A stretch of DNA of 64,000 nt from Dokdonella_A sp963834755 (GCA_963834755.1 CAWICQ010000012.1:496001-560000); one strand, 5' to 3'. Counted from the stretch's first letter, positions 11,367 through 23,281 are shown. A program made the numbers and translations. Notes: a model not told the origin generated them from the sequence alone.

Positions 11367-11693
11367 ATGACCCAGCAAACCGACCGGCGCAGCGAACATG
11401 GCCCCGGCCTCGTCCTGGAAGAGGCGCGGCCCGAGGTCGCGCGCCCACCGCTCTATCAGGTCATCCTGCTCAACGACGACTTCACGCCGATGGATTTCGT
11501 CGTGGTGGTCCTCGAAACCTTCTTCAACCTGGATCGCGAGCGGGCCACGCAGGTCATGCTCCACGTGCATACTCGCGGCAAGGGGGTCTGCGGCGTCTTT
11601 ACAAGAGAGGTTGCGGAAACAAAGGTCACCCAGGTCAACGAATTTTCACGTACCCACCAGCACCCGTTGTTGTGCACTATGGAAAAGGCCTAG
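11367..11693 (+). CDS. clpS: ClpS adaptor
   Basis: This 108-residue adaptor delivers N-degron substrates to ClpAP. The core motif LLNDDFTPMDFVVVVL has the substrate-pocket residues, and HVHTRGKGVCGVFTREVAE includes the ClpA-binding histidine. An unstructured N-terminal tail of about 30 residues is normal. I chose ATG 11367 because GAGG precedes it closely; the frame continues upstream without support. It is followed 58 bases later by clpA, the standard pair, and aat further on makes secondary N-degrons, so adaptor, unfoldase and tagging enzyme are close together. Confidence 0.95.
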   Translation: MTQQTDRRSEHGPGLVLEEARPEVARPPLYQVILLNDDFTPMDFVVVVLETFFNLDRERATQVMLHVHTRGKGVCGVFTREVAETKVTQVNEFSRTHQHPLLCTMEKA

Positions 11694-11751
11694 CCGGCCC
11701 CAATCTTGCACGGTTGGAACAATACCGCTGGAACTTGTGGAGACGTAACGG

Positions 11752-14025
<2,274 letters not shown>

Positions 14026-14051
14026 CGCACGCGGCATCCGCGTTTTCGAAG

Positions 14052-14086
14052 AGGCCGGGACTGCAAAGTCCCGGCCTTTTTCTTTT
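14052..14086 (+). terminator. Intrinsic terminator after clpA
   Basis: An 11-base GC-rich stem (AGGCCGGGACT paired with AGTCCCGGCCT, loop GCAA) is followed by TTTTCTTTT. It lies 27 bases after the clpA stop and should end the clpS-clpA transcript. Confidence 0.92.
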
Positions 14087-14270
14087 GCGCTTCGCATGCC
14101 GGGGCGCGGAATCTTTCTGCCGGAATTCTCCCAGAAAAAACCCATGCCTCCGGGAACGACGCCGCCTGGCGCCGCGCTCACGCTGGTGTCGAGCCCGTCG
14201 CGACGCTTTTCGCATCGCCGGGCTCGAGTTTCAGCCATCCATCAGCAACGGGCGGACCAGGAGGAAGGTT

Positions 14271-15848
14271 ATGCAATACACGACATGGAAACAGCGCGCG
14301 TTGCCGAGAACGCGTCTCGCAGCGGGCATGGCGTTGGCGCTCGGCGTGGCAGGTTTCGGCGTCCAGCCGAACGTGGACGCGCGCGCGACATGGCCGGAGG
14401 CGGCGCCGGCCGGGCCGCGCGAGGCTGACGTTCCGGCGCGACCGGCAACGACCTACGAAGTGACGAGCTGCGCCGACGACGGCACGGCGGGCACGCTGCG
14501 TTACGTCATCGAACACGCCGGCGACGGCGATACGGCCGACCTCGGCAGCCTCTCGTGCAGCGCGATCACGCTCGCGAGCGGCGAGATCCTGCTGCCGATG
14601 AACAACTTCTCGATCGTCGCCGCGCAGCCGGTCACGATCGATGCGGGAGGCACGAGCCGCGTGTTCGAGCACGATGGCGTCGGCACGCTCTATCTCAAGG
14701 ACATCAACGCGGTGAACGGATATTTCAAATACAACACCGCGACCGCGATCCCGAAAGGCGGCTGCATCCTCTCAGACGGCCTCGTCGTGCTGAGCACGTC
14801 GAGCGTCTCGGGCTGCGGGCTCGTGAACACGCTCGGGCAGGTGCGTGGCGGCGGCATCTACGCGTCGACCGGCATCCATGCGTATGAATACAGCGGCGTC
14901 GCCAACAACACGGCGAGCGGCGTCTCGGCGATCGGCGGCGGCGCCTACAGTTTCGGCTCCGTGTACTTCCAGTCGAGCAGCGTGTCCGGCAACTCCGCGC
15001 TCGCCGTGACCGGCGCGACCGGCGCGGTGATCGAGGGCGGCGGCCTGTTTACGTCGGGCGTGGCCCGGCTGATCAAGACCGCCGTCAGCGGTAACCAGGC
15101 TCATGCCGACAACGGCACCGCGACCGGCGGCGGCGTGCAGGCGTCGACGGGCGTCTACCTCGGCTACAGCGCGATCAGCGGCAACATCGCTTCGGCGCCG
15201 GGCAGCAGCGGTGGCGGCATCGACGCGCAGCGCTACTCGTACGTCTATTACTCGACGATCGACCACAATCAATCGGTCAACAACGCTGCGATGGCGTTCA
15301 CCGGACTGTCCGGCGCGGTACGCATCGGCAACAGCACGGTATCGACGAACGCCGCGACGAGCGGCTCGTCGGCGATGTTTTCTTCGATACCGACGTTCAT
15401 CAACAACTGCACGATCGCGTTCAACACGGCAGCGGGCAACGACGCTGGGCTGTATTTCTACCCCGGCGCGACGCTGGATATAGAAAGCACGATCGTTTCG
15501 AACAACTCCTCGGCGACCGGCACGAGCTTCGATTTCGTCTCGCGCGGCGCGGTCACCGGGTCGCACAACCTGATCATGAACCCGGGCTCGGCGGTGCCCG
15601 GCGACACGCTCACCGGCGTCGACCCCGAGCTCGAACCGCTCGCCGCGAATTTCTCGCTGCAGATTCCGTTGACGCATGCGCTGGCGCCAGCAAGTCCCGC
15701 GATCGACCGCGGCTCGAACCCGCGCAACTTCACCTCCGACGAGCGCGGGTTCTTCCACGAGCGCGTGTTCGGCATCGCGCCCGACATCGGCGCCTACGAA
15801 TACGACGGCGTCGACAACGACGCGATCTTCCAGAACGGTTTCGACTGA
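14271..15848 (+). CDS. Secreted right-handed beta-helix protein with IFxxGFD tail
   Basis: The 525-residue product has a twin-arginine-free signal peptide (basic MQYTTWKQRALPRTRLAAG, then MALALGVAGFG). Its body is made of short repeats rich in NxxTVSGNxA and GGGI, as in polymorphic membrane protein-like or choice-of-anchor Q beta-helices. The C-terminus reads GAYEYDGVDNDAIFQNGFD, with the same IFxxGFD ending as two other secreted proteins here. AGGAGGAAGG lies directly before ATG 14271, so this start is secure although the frame opens earlier. It interrupts the conserved clpA-infA order. Surface display or secretion is likely; the ligand is unknown. Confidence 0.82.
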   Translation: MQYTTWKQRALPRTRLAAGMALALGVAGFGVQPNVDARATWPEAAPAGPREADVPARPATTYEVTSCADDGTAGTLRYVIEHAGDGDTADLGSLSCSAITLASGEILLPMNNFSIVAAQPVTIDAGGTSRVFEHDGVGTLYLKDINAVNGYFKYNTATAIPKGGCILSDGLVVLSTSSVSGCGLVNTLGQVRGGGIYASTGIHAYEYSGVANNTASGVSAIGGGAYSFGSVYFQSSSVSGNSALAVTGATGAVIEGGGLFTSGVARLIKTAVSGNQAHADNGTATGGGVQASTGVYLGYSAISGNIASAPGSSGGGIDAQRYSYVYYSTIDHNQSVNNAAMAFTGLSGAVRIGNSTVSTNAATSGSSAMFSSIPTFINNCTIAFNTAAGNDAGLYFYPGATLDIESTIVSNNSSATGTSFDFVSRGAVTGSHNLIMNPGSAVPGDTLTGVDPELEPLAANFSLQIPLTHALAPASPAIDRGSNPRNFTSDERGFFHERVFGIAPDIGAYEYDGVDNDAIFQNGFD

Positions 15849-16046
15849 GTCGTGCGGCGAGCGGTCGAACGGCACGACCGATCGCACAATCCGGGCCGTC
15901 GTCGACGCGACGGCGGCTCGGAGATTGTGAGTGAACAGGGATGAATGCCGCTTCAGGTGCGCGCGCGGGCGGGCGAGATCATGCGGCCGCAGCGATCGAA
16001 TTCACTGGCGCGTACCGCGCGACAAACGCCGGCCGGCGTTCCGGCA

Positions 16047-16265
16047 TCACTTCATGCGGTACGTGATGCGACCCTTGGTCAGATCGTAAGGCGTCATCTC
16101 GACCTTGACCTTGTCGCCGGTCAGGATGCGGATGTAATTCTTGCGCATGCGGCCCGAGATGTGCGCGGTCACGACGTGGCCGTTCTCGAGCTTCACGCGA
16201 AACATCGTGTTCGGAAGGGTTTCGAGAATCGTCCCTTCCATTTCGATGACATCGTCTTTGGACAC
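16047..16265 (-). CDS. infA: Translation initiation factor IF-1
   Basis: This 72-residue OB-fold protein binds the ribosomal A site during initiation. The sequence is unmistakable: IEMEGTILETLPNTMFRV, then GHVVTAHISGRMRKNYIRI and LTGDKVKVEMTPYD. The start is GTG at 16265, preceded by AAGGA five bases away; an ATG start is not available in the right place. The position beside aat and clpA is conserved in gammaproteobacteria. Confidence 0.97.
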   Translation of the reverse strand: MSKDDVIEMEGTILETLPNTMFRVKLENGHVVTAHISGRMRKNYIRILTGDKVKVEMTPYDLTKGRITYRMK

Positions 16266-16419
16266 TTTTTTCCTTGGCTTTCGGGAAGCTATCCCGCAAC
16301 GGCGCGCGATTCTGCCACGATCGCGCAGGCGCGGGAAGCGAAATGGCACCCGGAAGCGTGCGTCAGGCGATCGCCGCCGCACCGCGGAACGTCGAAGGGT
16401 GCGATGCCGAGCCGCTTTT

Positions 16420-17187
16420 TCAGCTTTGGGCGTCGTCGCCGCAATCTGACGGATTCGGCGACGCTGCAAGCTCCTGCGGCCGCAACGCGGGAAAAATCGC
16501 GCGCCACGATCCGGACATGCCTTCACGTTCGCAGAGGTCCTTTACGCGTGCACAAAATGCGCTGCGCTCGATCTGGATGGCACCGAGCGTGAAGAGGTGT
16601 GGCGATGCGACTTGCGCATCCAGCAGCGGAAAGTCCCACTGGCGCAGCGCGCGCGCGAGCGCGAGCAACGCCAGCTTCGAGGCGTTCTCGGCCGCGCTGA
16701 ACATCGATTCGCCGAAGAACATGCGTCCGATCGAAACACCATAGATACCGCCGATGAGCCTATCGCCGTCCCACACCTCGATCGAGTGCGCGTGACCGAG
16801 CTCGTGCAATCGCTGATAGGCCTTGCGCATCGGCGCATCGATCCACGTGCCGCGCTGGCCCTGCCGCGGTGCCGCGCAGGCGCGCACGACCGCATCGAAC
16901 GCGCTGTCCGCGCGGATCGTCCACGCGCACGCGCGCAGCGAGCGGGCGAGGCGCCGCGGCACATGCATGCGAGCGGTCTCGAAAACGGTGCGCGGATTGG
17001 GCGACCACCACAGGATCGGCTGACCGCGCGAATACCACGGAAAGATGCCGCGCCGGTACGCGGCGAGCAGGCGTTCCGGACTGAGATCGCCGCCGGCCGC
17101 GAGCAAACCGTCCGGTTCGCGCAGTGCTTCGTCGACCGGCGGGAATTCCTTCGGCGCGAGCGGGTCCAGGAACGGAATGCGGATCAC
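16420..17187 (-). CDS. aat: Leucyl/phenylalanyl-tRNA-protein transferase
   Basis: This 255-residue enzyme moves Leu or Phe from tRNA to proteins with N-terminal Arg or Lys, creating substrates for ClpS-ClpAP. Family motifs include GLLAAGGDLSPERLLAAYRR, GIFPWYSRGQPILWWSPNPR and GESMFS. The start GTG at 17187 overlaps the stop of the upstream gene as GTGA, so the pair is translationally coupled. The C-terminal extension after RPQELAA is short and variable. With clpS and clpA nearby, the N-degron branch is complete here. Confidence 0.95.
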   Translation of the reverse strand: MIRIPFLDPLAPKEFPPVDEALREPDGLLAAGGDLSPERLLAAYRRGIFPWYSRGQPILWWSPNPRTVFETARMHVPRRLARSLRACAWTIRADSAFDAVVRACAAPRQGQRGTWIDAPMRKAYQRLHELGHAHSIEVWDGDRLIGGIYGVSIGRMFFGESMFSAAENASKLALLALARALRQWDFPLLDAQVASPHLFTLGAIQIERSAFCARVKDLCEREGMSGSWRAIFPALRPQELAASPNPSDCGDDAQS

Positions 17188-18314
17188 TGGCGATACGGCG
17201 AGTGTTCGAGGAGCTCCTCGCCGTAATCCTGAAGCAAGCGGCGCTCGCGCGCGAGCGCATCGGCAATCGCGCTGCGGAATGGCGCATCGGCGATCCAGTG
17301 AAAGGAATGCGTACGCGTCGGCAGGAATCCGCGGGCGAGCTTGTGCTCGCCCTGCGCGCCCGGCTCGAACGACTGCAGGCCTTCGCGCAGGCAGTAATCG
17401 ATACCCTGGTAGTAGCACGCTTCGAAGTGCAGGCCTTCGACGTCTTCCGCGCTGCCCCAATAACGGCCATACAAGGTCGTCGTGCTGCGCAACAACAGTG
17501 CGCCGGCGATCAGGCGTCCCTCGCGCCGACACAGCACGGCGAGCACGCGACGCGGCATCGCTCGGCCGAGGTGGCGGAAGAAAGCGAGTGTCAGCGCCGG
17601 GAAATTGCCCTTGTCGTCGAAGGTGGCGAGATAGAAGCCGTGCAGCGTGCGCCATTCGCGATCGTCGATCTCGTCGCCGTGGCGAATCTCGCAGACGACG
17701 CCTGCGCGCTCGACGCGCGCACGTTCGTGGCGGATGTTCTTGCGCTTCTTGTGATTCAACGCGCCGAGGAATTCATCGAAATTGCGCCAGCCTTCGTTGC
17801 GCCAATGGAATTGCCAATCGAAACGCGGCAGCCACGCATCGTCGGCGAAGGCTTCTACATCGGCGGCCGACGCGAAGTTGAGATGCGCAGAGGAAAGACC
17901 CAACCGGCGCGCCTCGCTACGGATCGTCGCGATCAGCAACGCGCGAAGCGCGCTCGCATCGCCGCTTCGGTCGACCAGGAGCCGCGGTCCGGTAACGGGC
18001 GAATACGGCACGGCGCAAAGGAGCTTCGGATAGTAGGAAAGCCCGTTTCGCGCGTACGCGCTGGCCCAGGACCAGTCGAAAACGTACTCGCCGTGCGAAT
18101 TGCCCTTGAGATAGAGCGGCGCGGCTGCGACCAGCCGCTCGCCGTCGTAGAGTCCAAGGTGATACGGCTGCCAGCCCTGCGCCGGTTCGATGCAGGCGTT
18201 GCGTTCGAGCCCGGCGAGGAACGCGTGATCGACGAACGGGTTGTCGTCGGCCAGCAACGCGTTCCACGCGTCGGCGTCGATTTCGTCGAGTGTCGCATGG
18301 AAGCGGACTTTCAT
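17184..18314 (-). CDS. FemAB/GNAT-like acyltransferase (DUF482 family)
   Basis: The 376-residue product resembles the peptidoglycan-biosynthesis-like N-acyltransferases of the DUF482 group. Recognisable stretches are NPFVDHAFLAGLE near the start, LNHKKRKNIRHERARV in the middle, and FEACYYQGIDYC and GAQGEHKLARGFLPT near the end. The substrate is unknown; members may use aminoacyl-tRNA or acyl-CoA. I chose ATG 18314, since the frame upstream runs into a REP-like repeat. It overlaps aat by four bases, so the two are co-transcribed, and both may draw on aminoacyl-tRNA; that link is inferred. Confidence 0.8.
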   Translation of the reverse strand: MKVRFHATLDEIDADAWNALLADDNPFVDHAFLAGLERNACIEPAQGWQPYHLGLYDGERLVAAAPLYLKGNSHGEYVFDWSWASAYARNGLSYYPKLLCAVPYSPVTGPRLLVDRSGDASALRALLIATIRSEARRLGLSSAHLNFASAADVEAFADDAWLPRFDWQFHWRNEGWRNFDEFLGALNHKKRKNIRHERARVERAGVVCEIRHGDEIDDREWRTLHGFYLATFDDKGNFPALTLAFFRHLGRAMPRRVLAVLCRREGRLIAGALLLRSTTTLYGRYWGSAEDVEGLHFEACYYQGIDYCLREGLQSFEPGAQGEHKLARGFLPTRTHSFHWIADAPFRSAIADALARERRLLQDYGEELLEHSPYRQ

Positions 18315-18329
18315 GGCGTCGCCGGCCGG

Positions 18330-18412
18330 CGATCCGTCATTCCTGCGAAAGCCGGAATCCGGTTTGATCGACCCATGCAAAATGGCTCCCGGCTTTCGCC
18401 GGGACGACAAGC
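18330..18412. repeat. REP-like repeat, copy B
   Basis: Two opposed halves are visible: TCATTCCTGCGAAAGCCGGA and, inverted, GGCTTTCGCCGGGACGAC. The second is the same core as at 8.85 kb. It fills the gap between trxB and the FemAB-like gene, and could form a hairpin that separates their expression. Confidence 0.65.
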
Positions 18413-18419
18413 TGGCAGC

Positions 18420-19373
18420 TCAGGCCCCGGAATCGAGAAACTTTTCGGCATCGAGCGCTGCCATGCAGCCGAAACCGGCCGAAGTGACGGCCTGGCGATA
18501 GACCTGGTCGGCGACATCGCCCGCGGCGAACACGCCCGGCACACTGGTTGCGGTCGCGTTGCCTTCGAGGCCGCTCTTGATGCGGATGTAGCCGTTGTGC
18601 ATGTCGAGCTGGCCTTCGAAGATGCCGGTGTTCGGCGTATGACCGATCGCGACGAAGAGGCCGTGGACCGGCAGTTCGCGCGCCGTCGAATCGACCAGGC
18701 TCTTGAGGCGCATGCCGGTAACGCCGTTGCCGTCGCCGAGCACTTCGGTGACCGCGCTGTTCCAGATGATGTCGATCTTGCCGGCGTTCTGTTTCTCGAA
18801 GAGTTTGTCCTGCATGATTTTTTCGGCGCGCAGCTTGTCGCGGCGGTGCACCAGCGTGACTTTCTTGCAGATGTTGGAGAGGTACAGCGCCTCCTCGACC
18901 GCGGTGTTGCCGCCGCCGACGATCGCGACATCCTGATCACGGAAGAAGAAGCCATCGCAGGTCGCACACGCCGACACGCCGCGGCCTTTGTACTTTTCCT
19001 CGGACGCGAGCCCGAGATACTTCGCCGTCGCGCCGGTCGCGATGATCAGCGCATCGCAGCTGTAATGGCCGCTGTCGCCCTTGAGACGAAACGGGCGGGT
19101 CGACAGATCGACGCTGTGGATGTGGTCGAACACCATCGCGGTCTCGAAACGCTCCGCATGCTCGGCCATGCGCTTCATGAGCTCGGGTCCCTGCAGACCC
19201 TCGACGTCGCCGGGCCAGTTGTCGACGTCGGTCGTCGTCATCAGCTGGCCGCCCTGGGCGAGCCCGGTGATCAGCGTCGGCTTGAGGTTGGCGCGTGCCG
19301 AATAAACCGCGGCGCTGTAGCCGGCGGGTCCGGAACCGAGGATGATCAGGCGCGAGTGGGTATTGGTCGTCAT
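18420..19373 (-). CDS. trxB: Thioredoxin reductase
   Basis: This 317-residue FAD/NADPH enzyme reduces thioredoxin. The FAD site GSGPAGYSAAVYSARA is at the N-terminus, the redox pair is in ACATCDG, the NADPH site is GGGNTAVEEA, and the C-terminal FAD contact is FAAGDVADQVYRQAVTSAG. ATG 19373 is used because the conserved N-terminus begins there; no clear ribosome site is seen. The usual gammaproteobacterial neighbours cydDC and lrp are absent, and alanine dehydrogenase lies divergently upstream. Confidence 0.96.
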   Translation of the reverse strand: MTTNTHSRLIILGSGPAGYSAAVYSARANLKPTLITGLAQGGQLMTTTDVDNWPGDVEGLQGPELMKRMAEHAERFETAMVFDHIHSVDLSTRPFRLKGDSGHYSCDALIIATGATAKYLGLASEEKYKGRGVSACATCDGFFFRDQDVAIVGGGNTAVEEALYLSNICKKVTLVHRRDKLRAEKIMQDKLFEKQNAGKIDIIWNSAVTEVLGDGNGVTGMRLKSLVDSTARELPVHGLFVAIGHTPNTGIFEGQLDMHNGYIRIKSGLEGNATATSVPGVFAAGDVADQVYRQAVTSAGFGCMAALDAEKFLDSGA

Positions 19374-19626
19374 GTATAATCCGCGCCGCTTTTTCAGGCG
19401 GCTTTTTCGTAACGTTTCTGCCGACGCCGGCGTCGTAGAGACCTGCCGGCGACTCCGATTCCCGACTTGTCGCACCTGCCGCAACGCGGCGTGCGCCTCT
19501 GCGGGGAACGCGGAGAATGAGGGGGATGCGGGCGCGCTTCAAGGGGCGTGCCGGAATGACCGGGTTTGAGACGCCGCGCTTGCGCGGCCGTGCGGAAAGT
19601 TTCCGCGAACTGATGAGGATCGTTTG

Positions 19627-20685
19627 ATGCGTATCGGTGTTCCTGCGGAAACCAAGACCCTGGAGGGCCGCGTCGCCCTCGTGCCCGCGGCCTGCGCGGA
19701 TCTCGTGCGCCGTGGCCACGAGGTGTATGTCCAGGCCGGCGCCGGGCAGAAAAGCGGGTTCTCGGACGAAGAATACACGCGCGTCGGCGTCAAGATCGCA
19801 TCTACCGCGAAGAAGCTGTACGAAGTCGGTCAGATCATCGTCAAGGTCAAGGAACCGATCGCGGGCGACCTTAAGCTCTTGCGCAAGGATCATCTGCTGT
19901 TCTGCTATCTGCATCTCGCGCCGGAGCCCAAGCTCACCAAGGAGCTGCTCGATATCGGTCTTACCGGCATCGCGTTCGAGAGCGTCGAGGAGACCGACGG
20001 TTCGCTGCCGCTGCTGGCGCCGATGTCGATCATCGCCGGTCGCATCGCGGTGCAGATCGGCACGCACCTTCTGCATCAGCCGGCGGGCGGCAAGGGCAAG
20101 CTGCTCGGAGGTTTGCCGTCGACCGAACGCGGCAAGGTCGTCGTTCTCGGCGCGGGCGCGGCGGGCGGAAACTCCGCGGCGCTGGCCGCGGCCGGTGGCG
20201 CGAACGTCGTGGTCTTCGACAAACGTCCGGATCGCCTCGCGCAGATGATGAATCTCGGCAGCAACGTGACCGCACTGTATCCGTACGAGGAATACGTCGC
20301 GCGCGAAGTGCGCGACGCCGATCTCGTAATCGGTGCCGTGCTGATTCCGAGCGCGAAAGCGCCGCACGTGGTCACGCGCGCGATGGTCAAGTCGATGGAG
20401 GCCGGCAGCGTGCTGGTCGATATCTCGATCGATCAGGGCGGCTGCTTCGAGACATCGAAGCCAACGACGTATGCCAAGCCGACGTATGTTGTCGACGGCG
20501 TGACGCATTTCTGCGTGACCAACATGCCGGGTGCGGTGCCAAAGACATCGTCCGAAGCGATTTGTGCGGCGATCCTTCCGTACGTACAGCGCCTTGCATC
20601 CGACAAGAACTGGCGCAAGAACGAGCCGCTGAAGCGCGGCATCAATATCGAAAATGGCAAGATCGTGCATCCGGCGCTGAAATGA
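19627..20685 (+). CDS. ald: Alanine dehydrogenase
   Basis: This 352-residue NAD-dependent enzyme converts L-alanine to pyruvate and ammonia, reversibly. The N-terminus MRIGVPAETKTLEGRVAL, the catalytic-site regions KVKEPI and FCYLHLAPEP, and the NAD-binding VVLGAGAAGGNSAALA are all present. ATG 19627 follows GAGGA with good spacing; a TTG one codon earlier is less likely. A TATAAT lies at 19375 in the trxB start region, leaving a long leader if it is the promoter. The gene stands where lrp often lies, upstream of ftsK. Confidence 0.93.
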   Translation: MRIGVPAETKTLEGRVALVPAACADLVRRGHEVYVQAGAGQKSGFSDEEYTRVGVKIASTAKKLYEVGQIIVKVKEPIAGDLKLLRKDHLLFCYLHLAPEPKLTKELLDIGLTGIAFESVEETDGSLPLLAPMSIIAGRIAVQIGTHLLHQPAGGKGKLLGGLPSTERGKVVVLGAGAAGGNSAALAAAGGANVVVFDKRPDRLAQMMNLGSNVTALYPYEEYVAREVRDADLVIGAVLIPSAKAPHVVTRAMVKSMEAGSVLVDISIDQGGCFETSKPTTYAKPTYVVDGVTHFCVTNMPGAVPKTSSEAICAAILPYVQRLASDKNWRKNEPLKRGINIENGKIVHPALK

Positions 20686-20693
20686 TTTCCTTC

Positions 20694-20796
20694 TCCCGCT
20701 GGCGGGAGAAGGTGCCCGAGGTGGAGGGCAGGTTGGTTCGGGCTTCACTGCACCCACGCCTACGGCGCGACCTCTCCCGCAACCGGGAGAGGTGTT
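20694..20796. repeat. Paired REP-like hairpins after ald
   Basis: Two hairpins, TTCTCCCGCTGGCGGGAGAA and CCTCTCCCGCAACCGGGAGAGG, flank about 55 bases. The same hairpin type occurs after ftsK and twice after rarA. It may end the ald transcript, though no T-tract is present. Confidence 0.65.
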
Positions 20797-20844
20797 TGAA
20801 TAGAAACAATCGTTTATCCGCATCTTTTCAGGTAAATTGACCGG

Positions 20845-23172
20845 GTGGCGCGAGATACCAGAGCAAAGAAGCCAACACCCCGCCTCGACGAGCATTGGCA
20901 GAAACGCCTGCGCGAGGCCGCCTTCCTGCTCCTTCTGCCGCTGGCGATCTACCTTCTGGCGTGCCTGCTGAGTTACAGCCCGAAGGATCCGGGCTGGTCA
21001 CACGTCGGCGAGCCCGACCACATCCACAATTTCGGCGGCGCGTTCGGCGCATGGATTGCCGATCTCGGGTTTTATCTTTTCGGCGTCGTCGCGTACGCGT
21101 TGCCGTTGCTGCTGCTCGGAATCGGTGCCGTCATCTTGCGCGGCGCGACGGCGGTCGAACGCTCGCCGCTCGAGCCGACGCTGCGTCTGATCGGTTTCGT
21201 CGCGTTCTTCATCGCGGGTTGCGGCCTCGCGTCGCTGCACATCAACGCGCCGACGCTGCTGCCGGCCGGCGATGGCGGCATCCTCGGCGCACTGGTCGGC
21301 GGCGGATTGATGAAAGGATTCGGCTATCTCGGCGCGAGCCTGTTCCTGCTCGCGCTGTTCCTGGTCGCGATCACGCTGGCGACCGGTCTTTCGTGGTTCC
21401 GCCTGATGGATACGATCGGCCGCGCGTTGTTTGCCGCCGCCGCGTGGCTCGGCGGACGCTGGCGTCGCACCGACGACTGGAATGCGGCGCGTGAGGCACG
21501 CATCGAGCGCGAAGTCGTGCGCAAGGTCGAGACGGTAAAGCAATCCAAGCGCGATCCGATCCGCATCGAGCCGCTGATTGCGCCGATCGAAAAGAGCGAG
21601 CGCGCGTATCGCGAGACGCAGATTCCGCTGTTTTCCGGTGCGTCGCGCGAGGGCGAATTGCCGCCGCTGTCGTTGCTGGACGAGCCCAAGGTACAGCTCA
21701 AGGGTTATTCCGAAGAAACGCTCGAAGCGTTGTCGCGCCAGGTCGAATTCAAGCTCAAGGATTTCCGCATCGACGCGCAGGTCGTCAGCGCGCACCCGGG
21801 TCCGGTCATCACGCGGTTCGAGATGCAACCGGCGCCCGGCATCAAGGGCAGCCAGATTTCGAGTCTCGACAAGGACATCGCGCGCGGGCTTTCGGTCGTC
21901 AGCGTGCGCGTCGTCGATGTGATTCCTGGCAAGTCAGTCATTGGCCTGGAAATTCCGAACTCGAACCGCGAGATGGTCTATCTCTCGGAAATACTGAGCT
22001 CAGGCAAGTACGACGCGCTGAAGTCGCCGCTTTCGCTCGCGCTCGGCAAGGATATCGGCGGCGCACCGGTCGTCGTCGACCTGCAGAAGATGCCGCATCT
22101 GCTGGTGGCCGGAACGACTGGCTCCGGCAAGTCGGTCGCGCTCAACGCGATGGTGCTGAGCCTGCTCTACAAGGCCAGCCCGCGCGACGTGCGCATGATC
22201 ATGATCGACCCGAAGATGCTCGAGCTTTCGGTCTATCAGGGCATTCCGCACCTGCTCGCGCCGGTCGTGACCGACATGAAAGAGGCGGCCAACGCGCTGC
22301 GCTGGTGCGTCGCCGAAATGGAACGCCGCTACAAGGTGATGTCCGCGGTCGGCGTGCGCAATCTCGCCGGATTCAACAAGAAAGTGCGCGACGCCGACGA
22401 CGCCGGCCAGCCGCTGCTCGATCCGCTGTTCCGTCCAGATGCCTCGCAACCGCAGCTGACCGCGCAGCCGTTGCAGGAGCTGCCGTACGTCGTCGTCATC
22501 ATCGACGAATTCGCCGACATGATGATGATCGTCGGCAAGAAGGTCGAAGAATTGATCGCGCGGCTCGCGCAGAAGGCGCGCGCGGCCGGCGTGCATCTGA
22601 TCCTGGCGACGCAGCGCCCATCGGTCGACGTGATCACGGGCTTGATCAAGGCCAACATTCCGACGCGCATCGCGTTCCAGGTATCGAGCAAGATCGATTC
22701 GCGCACGATCCTCGATCAATCCGGCGCGGAAACGCTGCTCGGCCACGGCGACATGCTGTATCTGCCGCCGGGCACCGCGACGCCGGAGCGCGTGCACGGC
22801 GCGTTCGTCGACGATCACGAAGTGCACAAGGTCGTCAACTGGCTGCGCACGCAAGGCGCGCCGGAATACGTCGAAGGCGTGCTGGAGGAAGTCCAGTCGC
22901 TCGGCAACGGCAAAGTCATCGGCGACTACGGACTGCCCGAAGATGCGCCGGGCGCCGAGGGCGGCGAGGACTACGACGAGCTGTACGATCAGGCCGTGCG
23001 CATCGTCACCGAATCGCGGCGCGCGTCGATTTCCGGCGTGCAGCGCCGGCTCAAGATCGGCTACAACCGCGCCGCGCGGCTGATCGAAGTCATGGAAGCG
23101 CAGGGCATCGTCACGCCGCCGGAGACCAACGGAAACCGCACCGTGCTCGCGCCGCCACCGCCGTCGGATTGA
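20845..23172 (+). CDS. ftsK: DNA translocase FtsK
   Basis: This 775-residue septal motor pumps the chromosome at division and activates XerCD at dif. Four transmembrane segments occupy about residues 20-190. A short linker replaces the long one of E. coli. The motor has Walker A GTTGSGKS near residue 423 and Walker B VVIIDEFADMM. The C-terminal gamma winged helix (AVRIVTESRRASISGVQRRL) reads KOPS-like signals. The start is GTG at 20845 with only a weak upstream site. The ftsK-lolA-rarA order is conserved. Confidence 0.96.
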   Translation: MARDTRAKKPTPRLDEHWQKRLREAAFLLLLPLAIYLLACLLSYSPKDPGWSHVGEPDHIHNFGGAFGAWIADLGFYLFGVVAYALPLLLLGIGAVILRGATAVERSPLEPTLRLIGFVAFFIAGCGLASLHINAPTLLPAGDGGILGALVGGGLMKGFGYLGASLFLLALFLVAITLATGLSWFRLMDTIGRALFAAAAWLGGRWRRTDDWNAAREARIEREVVRKVETVKQSKRDPIRIEPLIAPIEKSERAYRETQIPLFSGASREGELPPLSLLDEPKVQLKGYSEETLEALSRQVEFKLKDFRIDAQVVSAHPGPVITRFEMQPAPGIKGSQISSLDKDIARGLSVVSVRVVDVIPGKSVIGLEIPNSNREMVYLSEILSSGKYDALKSPLSLALGKDIGGAPVVVDLQKMPHLLVAGTTGSGKSVALNAMVLSLLYKASPRDVRMIMIDPKMLELSVYQGIPHLLAPVVTDMKEAANALRWCVAEMERRYKVMSAVGVRNLAGFNKKVRDADDAGQPLLDPLFRPDASQPQLTAQPLQELPYVVVIIDEFADMMMIVGKKVEELIARLAQKARAAGVHLILATQRPSVDVITGLIKANIPTRIAFQVSSKIDSRTILDQSGAETLLGHGDMLYLPPGTATPERVHGAFVDDHEVHKVVNWLRTQGAPEYVEGVLEEVQSLGNGKVIGDYGLPEDAPGAEGGEDYDELYDQAVRIVTESRRASISGVQRRLKIGYNRAARLIEVMEAQGIVTPPETNGNRTVLAPPPPSD

Positions 23173-23180
23173 GCGAGCTT

Positions 23181-23206
23181 CCCCTCTCCCGCTTGCGGGA
23201 GAGGGG
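23181..23206. repeat. REP-like hairpin after ftsK
   Basis: CCCCTCTCCCGCTTGCGGGAGAGGGG is reported here only by its arms, CCCCTCTCCCGC and GCGGGAGAGGGG, with a two-base loop. It begins 8 bases after the ftsK stop and matches the 26.1-kb copy. Confidence 0.65.
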
Positions 23207-23281
23207 ACAACGAGGGCCGTTGCGCTGAACGTCAGCTTGGCATCCCATAATGTGCGCTTCGCTCTCGACGACGCTGATTCC

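Noticed and set aside
19375..19380. TATAAT as the promoter of ald
   Set aside because: It is a perfect -10 but lies about 245 bases from the ald start and has no -35; it could instead be chance or a small RNA start, so it is not listed as a feature.
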